A stretch of 19,710 nt of DNA from an uncultured Roseburia sp. (GCA_934307185.1 CAKRCJ010000008.1:1-19710), one strand, 5' to 3'; counted from the stretch's first letter, positions 8,372-16,353 are shown. Notes: a model not told the origin generated them from the sequence alone. A program made the numbers and translations.

Positions 8372-8893
8372 CTATTTCACCTGCACCTGACACATCTTCA
8401 TTGTCGTAAGCGCTGCCTCATGACTTTCCGGTGTGACACCCGCACAGCAGGAGGCAATCACCTTTACCGGTATTTCCGGTAAATATGCTTTGATCAAAAG
8501 TGCATTTGACACTACACAGATATCCGTGCAGAGTCCGATTAACGTAACGGTAATATCTTCTTTTTCTGCAATTTTTGCAATCTCTTCTGCAAGTGCTTTT
8601 GAACCGAAGGTTGGCTTGTCAATAACTGCCGCGTCTTTTAACGCTGCTTTTACTTTCTCATTTATCTGCCAGCCTTCTGTTCCCTTCACACAATGGACAA
8701 CCGGAAGATTTTTTCCCTCCTGTGTCTCTAAATAATTTTCCGGGTGGGTATCCCTCGTTGCAAAAATATCTTTTGTATCATACTTTCCTATTTCTGCAAC
8801 CACATTATCGACAATAGCGACTGCCTCTTTCGTACCAAGTGAACCGTCAATAAAATCCTTCTGCATATCCACAACAACTAATAAATTTCTCAT
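8372..8893 (-). CDS. Nicotinamidase-like cysteine hydrolase (isochorismatase superfamily)
   Basis: A 173-residue amidohydrolase. The catalytic triad is visible as D9 (VVVDMQKDF), K93 (DKPTFGS) and C126 (GLCTDICVVSNA). A nicotinamidase-type metal site is given by D48 and H50 (TRDTH) and H67 (VVHCVKGTEGW). These point to nicotinamide deamidation to nicotinate in NAD salvage rather than to isochorismate hydrolysis. The frame opens at 8938, but the family N-terminus MRNLLVVVDMQKDF and an upstream AAAGGG favour 8893. It lies 82 nt behind the ECF ATPase gene with no clear promoter or terminator between, so it may be the last gene of that operon. Confidence 0.85.
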   Translation of the reverse strand: MRNLLVVVDMQKDFIDGSLGTKEAVAIVDNVVAEIGKYDTKDIFATRDTHPENYLETQEGKNLPVVHCVKGTEGWQINEKVKAALKDAAVIDKPTFGSKALAEEIAKIAEKEDITVTLIGLCTDICVVSNALLIKAYLPEIPVKVIASCCAGVTPESHEAALTTMKMCQVQVK

Positions 8894-8975
8894 TTTTTTC
8901 AACCCTTTCCTGTTTTTACGTTTCATATCTCCCGGCAAAAAATAACCGGTTGACAGAAACTTCCGAAAACGTTTT

Positions 8976-10700
8976 TTATTTCATTTTATTCAAAGTAAAA
9001 TATAATTTTTCATACCCCAGCTTCTGGCACAGCTTTGTAAGATACGGTTGGTCAATTCGTGCTTCCTCCAAAACTTCCTTTTGTGCAAACACTTCTTCCT
9101 TCGTTCCGTCTGCTAACACTTTTCCATGTGCCATAACGATAACTCTTTTAAAGCTCTCTGCTGCAAAATCCATATCATGTAAAATAGCGATAACAGTTCT
9201 TCCTTCGGCTTCAAGCTTCTTTATGATAGCCTTTATCTTTTCTTTCCCCTGATAATCCTGCGCAATCGTAGGCTCATCTAATATTAAAACCTTTGTATCC
9301 ATGGCAAGCACCGATGCGATTGCAACAAGCTTGCGTTCACATAATTCCAAATCGTAAGGATTTTCATCTGCAAGCTTTTCTAATCCGACAACCTTTAATG
9401 CTTCCACCGCTTTTTCTTTTGCCTGTTCCTTTGTCATTCCAATATTCTGTGGTCCAAACATTACTTCATCAAGCACATGATATTTGAAAATCTGGTCATC
9501 CGGATTCTGGAACACATAACCAATTTCACCGGCTAACATGGCAACCGTCTTTCCCGCAATGTCCTCTCCGCAATAAAAAATATTTCCACCGACCGGTTTT
9601 AGCAGTCCCTTTAGCAATTTTACAAGTGTAGTTTTCCCTGCTCCGTTCTGTCCGACAATCGCAGTCGGTCTGTTATCAATCGCAAGACAGATATCCTCCA
9701 AAACAGGAACGTCCTCTAAATACCGGAATTTCAGATGCCGGATGTCAAACACGGTATTTTCCGCACCTGTAATTTGTTCTTCTTCCTGACCTGACTTTAA
9801 ATTTTCACCTTCTATAGCGCCACCCTGCACCATATTCCCTGCTGCCGCAAAATCTTTCTCCTTCGGAAACAGCTCTTTTAACGCGAGTGTCTCTTTTAAG
9901 GAAGCAGGATAACAGCCGTTTGCTTTTTTTATGCCAAATGCCTGGCAAATCCTTGTGTATGCCGGTGGATTTACACCATAACTTTTTAAATCTTCTCTGG
10001 AAAAAATCTGCTCCGGCGTGTCAAATGCAATCTGCTTTCCATGATGCAGCAATAAAATTTTATCGCAGTATTCCGCTAATTTTTCCAGCTTCTGCTCAAC
10101 CATAATAATGGTAATTCCCGCTTTTGCCAGCTTGTCCACCGCAGCAAATACCTCCTCGCTTCCCGCCGGGTCAAGCTGCGAAGTTGGTTCATCTAAAACA
10201 ATCACATCCGGCTTCATCGCAAGAATGCCGGCAAGTGCCACTCTCTGCATCTGTCCACCGGAAAGGTCAAATGGATTTCTCTGTTTATATGCTTCAATAT
10301 CAAGAAGCTTCATCACTTCGTCTACACGGCTTATCATTTCGTCTTTTGGGATGCCAAAATTCTGTAATCCGAATGCGATTTCTTCAAAAACCGTTTCCTT
10401 TGCCCCCGATAACTGGTTAAACGGATTTTGAAATACAAGTCCGACCTTCTGGCACAGCTTTGAAACAGAGGTCTTTGCCACCTCGGTATTGTCAATAAAA
10501 ACTTTTCCACCATATGCACCCTTGAAAAATCCTGGCACCAGACCATTAAACGCCTGGCACAGTGTACTTTTTCCAGCACCGTTTTCTCCGACAATGCCGA
10601 TAAATGCGCCCTTTTCTATCTCAAAATCCAGTCCGTCTAAGGCGAGCTCCTTTGTATTCGGATAGCGGTATTTTAAATTTTCAACTCTAATGTATGACAT
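8976..10700 (-). CDS. ECF transporter double ATPase (fused EcfA-EcfA')
   Basis: A 574-residue protein with two ABC ATPase domains in tandem, the energising subunit of an ECF importer. Domain 1 (about 1-230): Walker A GENGAGKS 38-45, signature LSGGQ 146-150, Walker B VIVLDE to 171, and Gln203 where the switch His is expected. Domain 2 (about 318-545): Walker A GQNGAGKT 350-357, a degenerate signature LELCE 451-455, Walker B VLILDE to 476, switch His508. A charged linker (about 265-315) joins them. This predicts one competent and one degenerate ATP site. EcfT lies 41 nt upstream and the S component before that, so this is a dedicated rather than shared ECF system. Confidence 0.93.
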   Translation of the reverse strand: MSYIRVENLKYRYPNTKELALDGLDFEIEKGAFIGIVGENGAGKSTLCQAFNGLVPGFFKGAYGGKVFIDNTEVAKTSVSKLCQKVGLVFQNPFNQLSGAKETVFEEIAFGLQNFGIPKDEMISRVDEVMKLLDIEAYKQRNPFDLSGGQMQRVALAGILAMKPDVIVLDEPTSQLDPAGSEEVFAAVDKLAKAGITIIMVEQKLEKLAEYCDKILLLHHGKQIAFDTPEQIFSREDLKSYGVNPPAYTRICQAFGIKKANGCYPASLKETLALKELFPKEKDFAAAGNMVQGGAIEGENLKSGQEEEQITGAENTVFDIRHLKFRYLEDVPVLEDICLAIDNRPTAIVGQNGAGKTTLVKLLKGLLKPVGGNIFYCGEDIAGKTVAMLAGEIGYVFQNPDDQIFKYHVLDEVMFGPQNIGMTKEQAKEKAVEALKVVGLEKLADENPYDLELCERKLVAIASVLAMDTKVLILDEPTIAQDYQGKEKIKAIIKKLEAEGRTVIAILHDMDFAAESFKRVIVMAHGKVLADGTKEEVFAQKEVLEEARIDQPYLTKLCQKLGYEKLYFTLNKMK

Positions 10701-10741
10701 AATAGTCTTCCTTTTGTTTTAATGGTATTTTTTGAAACTTT

Positions 10742-11512
10742 TTACCCTGCATACACCCGTATTGCAATCGCAGCGATAATTACTGCAAGCATAATAGCAC
10801 AGAGCACTCTGTCCCTGTTTTTCATCTTGTTTTCCCGCAGATATGTCTTTTTCTGTCCGGCAGCAAAGCCACGGACCTCAAGTGCAATCGCGCGCTCTCT
10901 TGTGTTAATTAAGGAACTCATGACAACCGGAGAAATTAACGGTAAAAACGATTTTGCACGGGTAATAAGATTTCCTTCTGTCTCAAGTCCACGGCTTCTC
11001 TGTGCATCCATAATAGTGCTCATCGTTCCGCTCATCTGTGGCACAATCTGAAAAACAGAGCTGATAACATATCCGATTTTCGGAGAAAATCCAGCCCGCT
11101 CCAAATCCTCCACCAGCTCCACCGGCTTTGTCGTAAGTACAAATACGGCAAACGCAAGAAGCATATTTAATACATTTAAACTGATTTTTAATGCATACAG
11201 CATACCTTCTTCATAAAACTTTAACGGTCCTAACGTAAACAATACCGTTGCATTTTCATGGTTAAATAACCCATGAATTAAAAATATCGTAATCAGAATT
11301 GTAAATGAAAATGCAATCAGTGGAAAAACCTTTTTTATGATTTTTCCACTGATTAACAGAACAAGACTGACTGCGATGAATACCGCAAATGCCCACAGCT
11401 TTCCTGTAATTAAAGCTGCTGCAATTGCTGTAAGAATATAAAAAAGCTTTGTAAATGGATGCATCCTCGTCAAATAGGTATCTTTGTCCACATATAAGCT
11501 GATACTCTTCAT
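10742..11512 (-). CDS. ECF transporter transmembrane subunit EcfT
   Basis: A 256-residue membrane protein that couples the S component to the ATPases. It has about five to six hydrophobic helices and the two short Arg-Gly signatures of the coupling helices, SRG at 173-175 (MDAQRSRGLETEG) and VRG at 213-215 (ALEVRGFA). A good ribosome binding site (AGGAGTGA) precedes the ATG. It sits between the S component (63 nt) and the double ATPase (41 nt) on the same strand. Confidence 0.93.
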   Translation of the reverse strand: MKSISLYVDKDTYLTRMHPFTKLFYILTAIAAALITGKLWAFAVFIAVSLVLLISGKIIKKVFPLIAFSFTILITIFLIHGLFNHENATVLFTLGPLKFYEEGMLYALKISLNVLNMLLAFAVFVLTTKPVELVEDLERAGFSPKIGYVISSVFQIVPQMSGTMSTIMDAQRSRGLETEGNLITRAKSFLPLISPVVMSSLINTRERAIALEVRGFAAGQKKTYLRENKMKNRDRVLCAIMLAVIIAAIAIRVYAG

Positions 11513-11575
11513 CTAAATCACTCCTACTATTTTACTTTTAATCCCAGACAAGCCCTTTTTTTAGACGTCCGTATT

Positions 11576-12178
11576 TTAATCAAGACTTTCGATTGTATCA
11601 TTCACATCATAAAGAGCAGTAAGTTTTTTCGGAAGTCCTTTTAAAATTGCAAATACAATCAATACAGTAATGATTTTATCAGGAACATCTACCACAATCT
11701 CATCTAAGAAAGAGCCTAAGCCAACCGGCATATTCGCTGCCTGTGTTGCTGCAAATACCGCATCTCCCCATACATTTCCGGTTGTGCCGCCCCAGAAGAG
11801 AACGTTTAACGGAGTAGAGATAAGCACTGCTGCAAGTCCGCCTGCAAGCGCAGTTAAAAATGCACCGCTTATTTTTTCCATCTTGCCAAGACGTGCCATA
11901 ATACCAACTACAAGACCTATTCCAAGACTTGTAAGAGCATATACTAATGTAATGGAGTCACCGGTTGTAAATCCATAGATTAAGTTATTTGCAGCACCAC
12001 AGATTGCACCGATAACTGGTCCGCCCAATGCACCACCGATACAGGTTCCAATGGAATCTAACCATAATGGAAGTTTTAATACGGACGCAAATAACTTTCC
12101 AAGATAATTAATACCGATACATGCCGGAATTAATACAAGACTTGCCGTGTTTAATTTGGTTTTAAAAATGTTTTTCAT
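11576..12178 (-). CDS. ECF transporter substrate-binding S component
   Basis: A 200-residue, roughly six-helix membrane protein of the ECF S-component class, which binds the substrate. The N-terminal PLWLDSIGTCIGGALGGPVIGAICG region, rich in small residues, and an acidic SFLDEIVVDVPDKI helix near the C-terminus are typical of this class. It starts 3 nt after the stop of the nucleoside phosphorylase, which strongly suggests that the imported substrate is a nucleoside or nucleobase-like compound. The ligand cannot be read from sequence alone; a riboflavin- or thiamine-type S component is not indicated because no matching riboswitch precedes the operon. Confidence 0.88.
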   Translation of the reverse strand: MKNIFKTKLNTASLVLIPACIGINYLGKLFASVLKLPLWLDSIGTCIGGALGGPVIGAICGAANNLIYGFTTGDSITLVYALTSLGIGLVVGIMARLGKMEKISGAFLTALAGGLAAVLISTPLNVLFWGGTTGNVWGDAVFAATQAANMPVGLGSFLDEIVVDVPDKIITVLIVFAILKGLPKKLTALYDVNDTIESLD

Positions 12179-12181
12179 AAC

Positions 12182-12934
12182 TTATTCCTCTCTTGCTTTT
12201 ATTTTTGAAATTTTATGAAAAGCTTCAAGCGCTGCATGGATTTCATTTTTTTCTCCCTGCACCGTAAGAGCTGCTCCATCTGTGTAATTATTAATATTAT
12301 CCTCGAGATTATCTTCATATTCGACTACAGTGTTTAAAATGGATGCTGTCTTTATTCCCCGCAGCCGTCCGATTACAAAAAGTGCTGCCGTCTCCATATC
12401 CGAACCAAGCACTCCATTGTTCGACCACTTTGCATCTATCTCGTCCTCTCTGTCGGTATAAAAGCTGTCATGGCTTCTGGCAAGTCCCACATGATAAGGA
12501 ATATTTTCCTCTGCCGCAGCCTGTACACATGCATTCATTAACTCATAATCCGGTACTGCCGGGTAAATCGTGTCTATGTATGTCTTAGAGGTTCCCTCGT
12601 CCCTGACTGCGCCCTGCACGAAAATCAAGTCTCCAAGTCTTATGTCCCTCTGCAATGCTCCACAACTGCCGATACGGATGGCATGTGTCACACCAATACG
12701 CGCTAACTCTTCCACTGCAATTCCTGTGGACGGTCCGCCTATTCCTGTCGATACTGCAAGTACCCGGATGCCTTTATAAGTTCCCGCAATACTCTTATAT
12801 TCCCTGTTAAATTCCAGCTCCTGCACATCCTCTAACTGTTCTGCAATCCGCGTAACCCTCGCCGGGTCTCCCGGAAGAATTGCATACTTAATTCCAAGGT
12901 CATCCTGAAGCTTTAAATGTGGCATTACTTCCAT
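12182..12934 (-). CDS. Nucleoside phosphorylase, uridine phosphorylase-like
   Basis: A 250-residue enzyme of the PNP/UDP phosphorylase family, cleaving a nucleoside with phosphate to base and (deoxy)ribose-1-phosphate. Visible motifs are GDPARV at 22-27 (phosphate binding), STGIGGPS at 62-69, RIGSCG at 87-92 and GSDMETAALF at 177-186, whose Met-Glu pair binds the ribose. The MET and IGGPS patterns fit the hexameric uridine phosphorylase branch, but purine or nicotinamide riboside substrates cannot be excluded. The frame runs to a TTG at 12955, but GGAAAG placed before the ATG at 12934 favours that start. First gene of the ECF operon. Confidence 0.9.
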   Translation of the reverse strand: MEVMPHLKLQDDLGIKYAILPGDPARVTRIAEQLEDVQELEFNREYKSIAGTYKGIRVLAVSTGIGGPSTGIAVEELARIGVTHAIRIGSCGALQRDIRLGDLIFVQGAVRDEGTSKTYIDTIYPAVPDYELMNACVQAAAEENIPYHVGLARSHDSFYTDREDEIDAKWSNNGVLGSDMETAALFVIGRLRGIKTASILNTVVEYEDNLEDNINNYTDGAALTVQGEKNEIHAALEAFHKISKIKAREE

Positions 12935-12990
12935 ATATATCACTCTTTCCGTCAATCTGATATTGTCATTTTTTGATGATTTATATTCTC

Positions 12991-13002
12991 GTTAACGTTA
13001 AC
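12991..13002. promoter_or_regulatory. LacI-type operator over the nucleoside operon promoter
   Basis: GTTAACGTTAAC is a perfect 12-nt palindrome with a central CG, the hallmark of LacI/GalR-family operators (ribose/nucleoside and catabolite regulators). It covers the -10 element of the promoter at 12995-13023, so binding should block transcription. Confidence 0.6.
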
Positions 13003-13023
13003 ACTTTACAGGTGTCTTGTCAA
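12995..13023 (-). promoter_or_regulatory. Promoter of the nucleoside phosphorylase-ECF operon
   Basis: Minus-strand perfect TTGACA (13018-13023), 17-nt spacer, TAACGT (12995-13000). The -10 keeps only the key TA...T positions and is part of the palindrome. Confidence 0.6.
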
Positions 13024-13035
13024 CTATCAATACTA

Positions 13036-13057
13036 TAAAACAAAAAGATTTGTTTTA
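13036..13057. promoter_or_regulatory. Inverted repeat between the divergent operons
   Basis: A perfect 9-bp inverted repeat, TAAAACAAA and TTTGTTTTA, separated by AAGA. It lies upstream of the -35 of the nucleoside operon and about 60 nt before the NSS start, so a bound regulator could act on either gene. No T tract positions it as a terminator of a known gene. Confidence 0.4.
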
Positions 13058-13118
13058 CTATTTTTTTATCCTATGGTATCTTAATGATACAATCAAAATT
13101 TGAGGAGAAATTGTTACT

Positions 13119-14510
13119 ATGGAAAAGAAATCAAATCATTTCTCGGGGCAGCTTGGCTTTGTTCTTGCCGCAGCCGGAAGTGCAGTGGGTGTAGGTAATT
13201 TATGGCGGTTTCCTTATCTCGCAGCAAAAGATGGAGGCGGTTTATTTTTAATTATTTACCTTATACTGGTATTAACCTTTGGTTTTACACTGCTGACCTC
13301 TGATATTGCAATCGGAAGGCGCACAAAGCAAAGCGCAATCGGTGCCTATACACAAATGCATCCAAAATGGAAGTTTTTAGGTATTTTAACCTTTCTTGTT
13401 CCGGTTCTCATCATGACTTATTACGCAGTTATTGGTGGCTGGATTACAAAATATGCAGTGGTCTATCTGACCGGTCAGGCAGAAGCTGCTGCAAATGACG
13501 GTTATTTTACTTCCTTTATTACTTCCTCTACCGCACCAGTTCTCTTTGCATTAGTATTTATGGGGGTTACCGCATTTATCGTATATAATGGGGTACAGGA
13601 CGGAATTGAAAAAGTTTCCAAATGGATGATGCCGGTTCTTTTAGTCTTAGTCGTTGTAATCTCTGTTTACTCCCTGACTTTACAGCATACAGATGATGCC
13701 GGTCAGGTTCGCACCGGACTGGAAGGATTTTTATATTACCTGACGCCAAATGTTAAAGGACTGACCGTTCAACGTTTTTTGCAGATTTTACTTGATGCGA
13801 TGAGCCAGCTCTTTTTCTCGTTAAGCGTTTCCATGGGAATTATGATTACCTATGGCTCTTATGTAAAACCTGATGTGAACTTAAATAAAGCGGTAAATCA
13901 GATTGAAATTTTTGACACCGGTGTTGCCTTGCTCGCCGGCGCAATGATTATTCCTGCTGTTTTTGTTTTTTCCGGCACAGATGGCATGAGCGCAGGACCG
14001 GGGCTTATGTTTGTATCCCTGCCAAAAGTATTCACCGCCATGGGAAAAGCCGGTACGGTTGTGGGAATTTTATTTTTTGTCACGGCAATTTTTGCTACTT
14101 TATCGTCCTGCATCTCTGTGTTAGAGTCTATCACTGCAAACTGCATGGAGATTTTTCACACCGGCAGAAAGAAAACGGTTCTAATATTATCCGGTATTTA
14201 CCTTGCAGCTTCCGCAGTCGTTGCACTCGGCTACAGCATCTTCTATTTTGAGGTAAAACTGCCAAACGGCTCTACCGGACAGTTATTAGACATTATGGAT
14301 TACATCAGCAACAGTGTTATGATGCCGTTTATTGCGCTGCTTTCCACTATTTTAATCGGCTGGATTAAAACACCCGGCTATGTCATTGAAGAAATGGAAC
14401 GCGATGGAAGCAAATTCGGCAGAAAACGTCTTTACTGCATCATGATACGCTATGTTGCACCAGTCATGATGTTTATCCTTTTCTTACAGTCGACCGGAAT
14501 TTTATCTTAA
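13119..14510 (+). CDS. Sodium-dependent neurotransmitter:sodium symporter (NSS) family transporter
   Basis: A 463-residue polytopic membrane protein of the NSS/SNF family, which imports amino acids with sodium (LeuT, MhsT, TnaT are characterised bacterial members). The unwound first helix is clear in GSAVGVGNLWRFPY at residues 20-33, which forms part of the substrate and sodium sites. The helix-6 area (QLFFSLSVSMGIMITYGSY) and helix-8 area (FFVTAIFATLSSCISVLE) are also family-typical. Length fits the shorter bacterial members with 11-12 helices. GAGGAG precedes the ATG. It is monocistronic and ends at a strong terminator. The substrate is probably a hydrophobic or aromatic amino acid, as inference only. 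Confidence 0.94.
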   Translation: MEKKSNHFSGQLGFVLAAAGSAVGVGNLWRFPYLAAKDGGGLFLIIYLILVLTFGFTLLTSDIAIGRRTKQSAIGAYTQMHPKWKFLGILTFLVPVLIMTYYAVIGGWITKYAVVYLTGQAEAAANDGYFTSFITSSTAPVLFALVFMGVTAFIVYNGVQDGIEKVSKWMMPVLLVLVVVISVYSLTLQHTDDAGQVRTGLEGFLYYLTPNVKGLTVQRFLQILLDAMSQLFFSLSVSMGIMITYGSYVKPDVNLNKAVNQIEIFDTGVALLAGAMIIPAVFVFSGTDGMSAGPGLMFVSLPKVFTAMGKAGTVVGILFFVTAIFATLSSCISVLESITANCMEIFHTGRKKTVLILSGIYLAASAVVALGYSIFYFEVKLPNGSTGQLLDIMDYISNSVMMPFIALLSTILIGWIKTPGYVIEEMERDGSKFGRKRLYCIMIRYVAPVMMFILFLQSTGILS

Positions 14511-14528
14511 AATCACGTAAAACGATAT

Positions 14529-14583
14529 AAAAAAAGAGCTTCGTGTAAACTTAACGCTTAAGTCTATACGAAGCTCTTTTTAT
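14529..14583 (+). terminator. Rho-independent terminator after the NSS gene
   Basis: A 14-bp perfect stem (14531-14544 with 14568-14581) followed by T residues, with A residues on the other side so it could also act on minus. The loop contains an inner inverted repeat (ACTTAA, CGC, TTAAGT) and CTTAACGCT, similar to the loops of the hairpins at 18199-18315. Confidence 0.9.
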
Positions 14584-14672
14584 AAGGGGAGAGTTTATGA
14601 AAAAAATTTAGTTATCACTTCCTTGTGATGTAATTAATATACCGTTTCTTTATGTTCATTTTTTGAACAAAA

Positions 14673-14725
14673 TATGGCAGTTATCTGATTAATTTGTGAA
14701 GAATATGTGATAAAAAACTGCCATA
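14673..14725. repeat. Inverted repeat in the gene-poor stretch 14584-14805
   Basis: Ten-bp arms TATGGCAGTT (14673-14682) and AACTGCCATA (14716-14725), with 33 nt between. A shorter TGTTCA/TGAACA repeat lies just before it at 14653-14669. Apart from a five-codon ORF (MKKI and stop) preceded by GGGGAGAG near 14597, I see no gene between the NSS terminator and the remnant at 14806. The arms could be a regulatory RNA stem or debris of lost genes. Confidence 0.4.
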
Positions 14726-14805
14726 CATTAAAGCTTGATTTAAAAGATGACTGGGTATTTTCCTGAAAATCGCCATCTACAATATCAGAAAGGCAGGTAC
14801 TTAAA

Positions 14806-15048
14806 ATGAAGAAAAAAATCGAACAGGCGAAAAGAGAAAACCGGAAAAACGAAATCCATCACCGACAAGCTTATCTGCTACCAGTCTGCCGGAAGCAGTG
14901 CTGAATGGGATTATTACTATACCATCAATCTTTCGACCGGCGAACGTTTGCAGTTATCTGTTTTAATGAAGGTGATGTTGCACCGATGTACATGGGCTGT
15001 GTACAGTTTGTCATTCCGGATGATGTGCTTGCGGGAATTCGGAAATAA
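14806..15048 (+). pseudogene. Remnant of an RsiV-like (DUF3298) protein gene
   Basis: A broken reading frame in three pieces. It starts with ATG at 14806 behind an AAGGCAGG-like site (MKKKIEQAKRENRK...), hits a stop at 14902, and continues in another frame (SITDKLICYQSAGSSAEWDY and YYTINLSTGER). It then shifts back to the first frame for FAVICFNEGDVAPMYMGCV and QFVIPDDVLAGIRK, stop at 15048. These pieces resemble the N-terminus, middle and C-terminus of DUF3298/RsiV-type proteins (lysozyme-sensing anti-sigma factors and relatives), which are several times longer. An internal deletion plus a frameshift explains the pattern. No sigma-factor gene survives upstream. Family assignment is from memory of family motifs. 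Confidence 0.6.
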
Positions 15049-15072
15049 TTTTTTAGTAAAAATTATATGCAG

Positions 15073-15099
15073 AAAGGGGCATTTTCCCAGCCCCTTTTT
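15073..15099. terminator. Bidirectional terminator between the remnant and the AlbA_2 gene
   Basis: Stem AAAGGGGC/GCCCCTTT (15073-15080, 15090-15097) with a 9-nt loop and T runs on both strands. It would end the 14806 remnant on plus and the AlbA_2-type gene on minus, whose stop is 3 nt away. Confidence 0.8.
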
Positions 15100-15102
15100 G
15101 TG

Positions 15103-16353
15103 TTATTTTATAATATACTTTGTACCTCTCCCCCTGCCTTCAACCACAATAATACCTTTTTGTGCCATATCTTTTAATAATTGTACTGTCTTTGATTTTC
15201 CAAAAGATACATACGGTGCAATTTCACTAATTGGCTTTAACATTGTCCTGCTTAAAATTTTATATACCTTTTTTTCATCTTCCGTTAAATTCATATTCTC
15301 TTCATAAGCAGGAAGCATAATCTTTATTGTATTTTCTGTTACTTCAAAATCCGGTTTTCTTAATGCCTCTTCATAGAGTTGTTTTATTCTTGCAATCCCC
15401 GTTCCGAAAATCTCAACAAAACCTAACCTGTAAAAGACATTTGCAAGGTTTCTGTTTCTTAAAACAGAAATTTTTCCCGATAAATATTCTTTTTCCGTTA
15501 TCCCAGATGGCAAACCGCCAGGTGAAACAACCTCTACTCTGTCATCAAACATTAAAACTCTGATTTGTGACTCTACATCCCATGCCCGGTGAATGAGAGC
15601 ATTTGCAATTGCTTCCCGGAATGCTGCTTCTGGTATCGTTTCTATCTTTTTCCGTTCTACACCCTGAATCACTTCATATTGATAATAATCTTTGAATACC
15701 TCTATCGTTTTATCATACGCAGCCAGTACGGATATATTTTCAAAGGTCGCCCTCTTTTGGATAATACTGATATTTTCACCAAACTTTACAATATCAATTC
15801 CCGGAAAATAATTTTTATCTGCTAAAAGTCCGGCTGCATTATTATATCCACTCTCATTATTATATAAGTTTAATGTCTTTAAAGTATCCTGATTAAAAGT
15901 TTCAATCTGAATACTTTCTTTTAATTTTCGATGCAATGTCTCAAATGTTAACATCTGTTCTTTGCATGGCAGTTCTTCAAACCTTATATTTTTTCCTTCC
16001 AGAATAAGTCTTGAAAATTCCAATGTGTCTACTTCTATCGTTGCAGTATCATTCCGCCTGTATGCCTTTGATTTATATAAATATGGTTTATGAATACCGC
16101 TTTTTATTGTAAGCTTTATCAGATTATCATTTTGTATTTCAAGTGTATAATCCGGCTGTGGGGAAATGCTGTCATTAATCTTATTTTCGATGTCTAAACA
16201 AGACTGCCTGACATCTGATAAACCTTTGGCATTACCATTATCATCTAATCCAAAAAAAATTACTCCACCATCGTAATTAGAAAAAGCACTTACAGTTTTT
16301 AAAAACGTATTTGTGATTGTTTCTTTAAATTCTACGGTTCGTGTTTCATGCAT
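15103..16353 (-). CDS. AlbA_2 (Schlafen-type) domain and ATPase-like regulator
   Basis: A 416-residue predicted transcriptional regulator. Residues 1-120 form an AlbA_2/Schlafen-type DNA-binding domain (VEFKET at 7-12, SAFSNYDGGVIFFGLDDNG at 22-40, YRRNDTATIE near 98-107). The centre has a GHKL-type ATP-binding fold of the HATPase_c_4 kind: EAIANALIHRAW 247-258 with the N-box Asn251, SPGGLPSGI 277-285 and FGTGIARI 316-323. The last 60 residues look like a winged helix (ISEIAPYVSFGKSKTVQLLKDM). The architecture is common in bacteria, often linked to accessory genes or phage defence, but its ligand and targets are unknown. AAAGGA precedes the ATG. The promoter overlaps the inverted repeat at 16402-16447. 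Confidence 0.9.
   Translation of the reverse strand: MHETRTVEFKETITNTFLKTVSAFSNYDGGVIFFGLDDNGNAKGLSDVRQSCLDIENKINDSISPQPDYTLEIQNDNLIKLTIKSGIHKPYLYKSKAYRRNDTATIEVDTLEFSRLILEGKNIRFEELPCKEQMLTFETLHRKLKESIQIETFNQDTLKTLNLYNNESGYNNAAGLLADKNYFPGIDIVKFGENISIIQKRATFENISVLAAYDKTIEVFKDYYQYEVIQGVERKKIETIPEAAFREAIANALIHRAWDVESQIRVLMFDDRVEVVSPGGLPSGITEKEYLSGKISVLRNRNLANVFYRLGFVEIFGTGIARIKQLYEEALRKPDFEVTENTIKIMLPAYEENMNLTEDEKKVYKILSRTMLKPISEIAPYVSFGKSKTVQLLKDMAQKGIIVVEGRGRGTKYIIK

Noticed and set aside
10334..10594. 86-residue reading frame inside the ECF ATPase gene
   Set aside because: It overlaps fully with the conserved Walker A region of the real gene in another frame, with no ribosome binding site.
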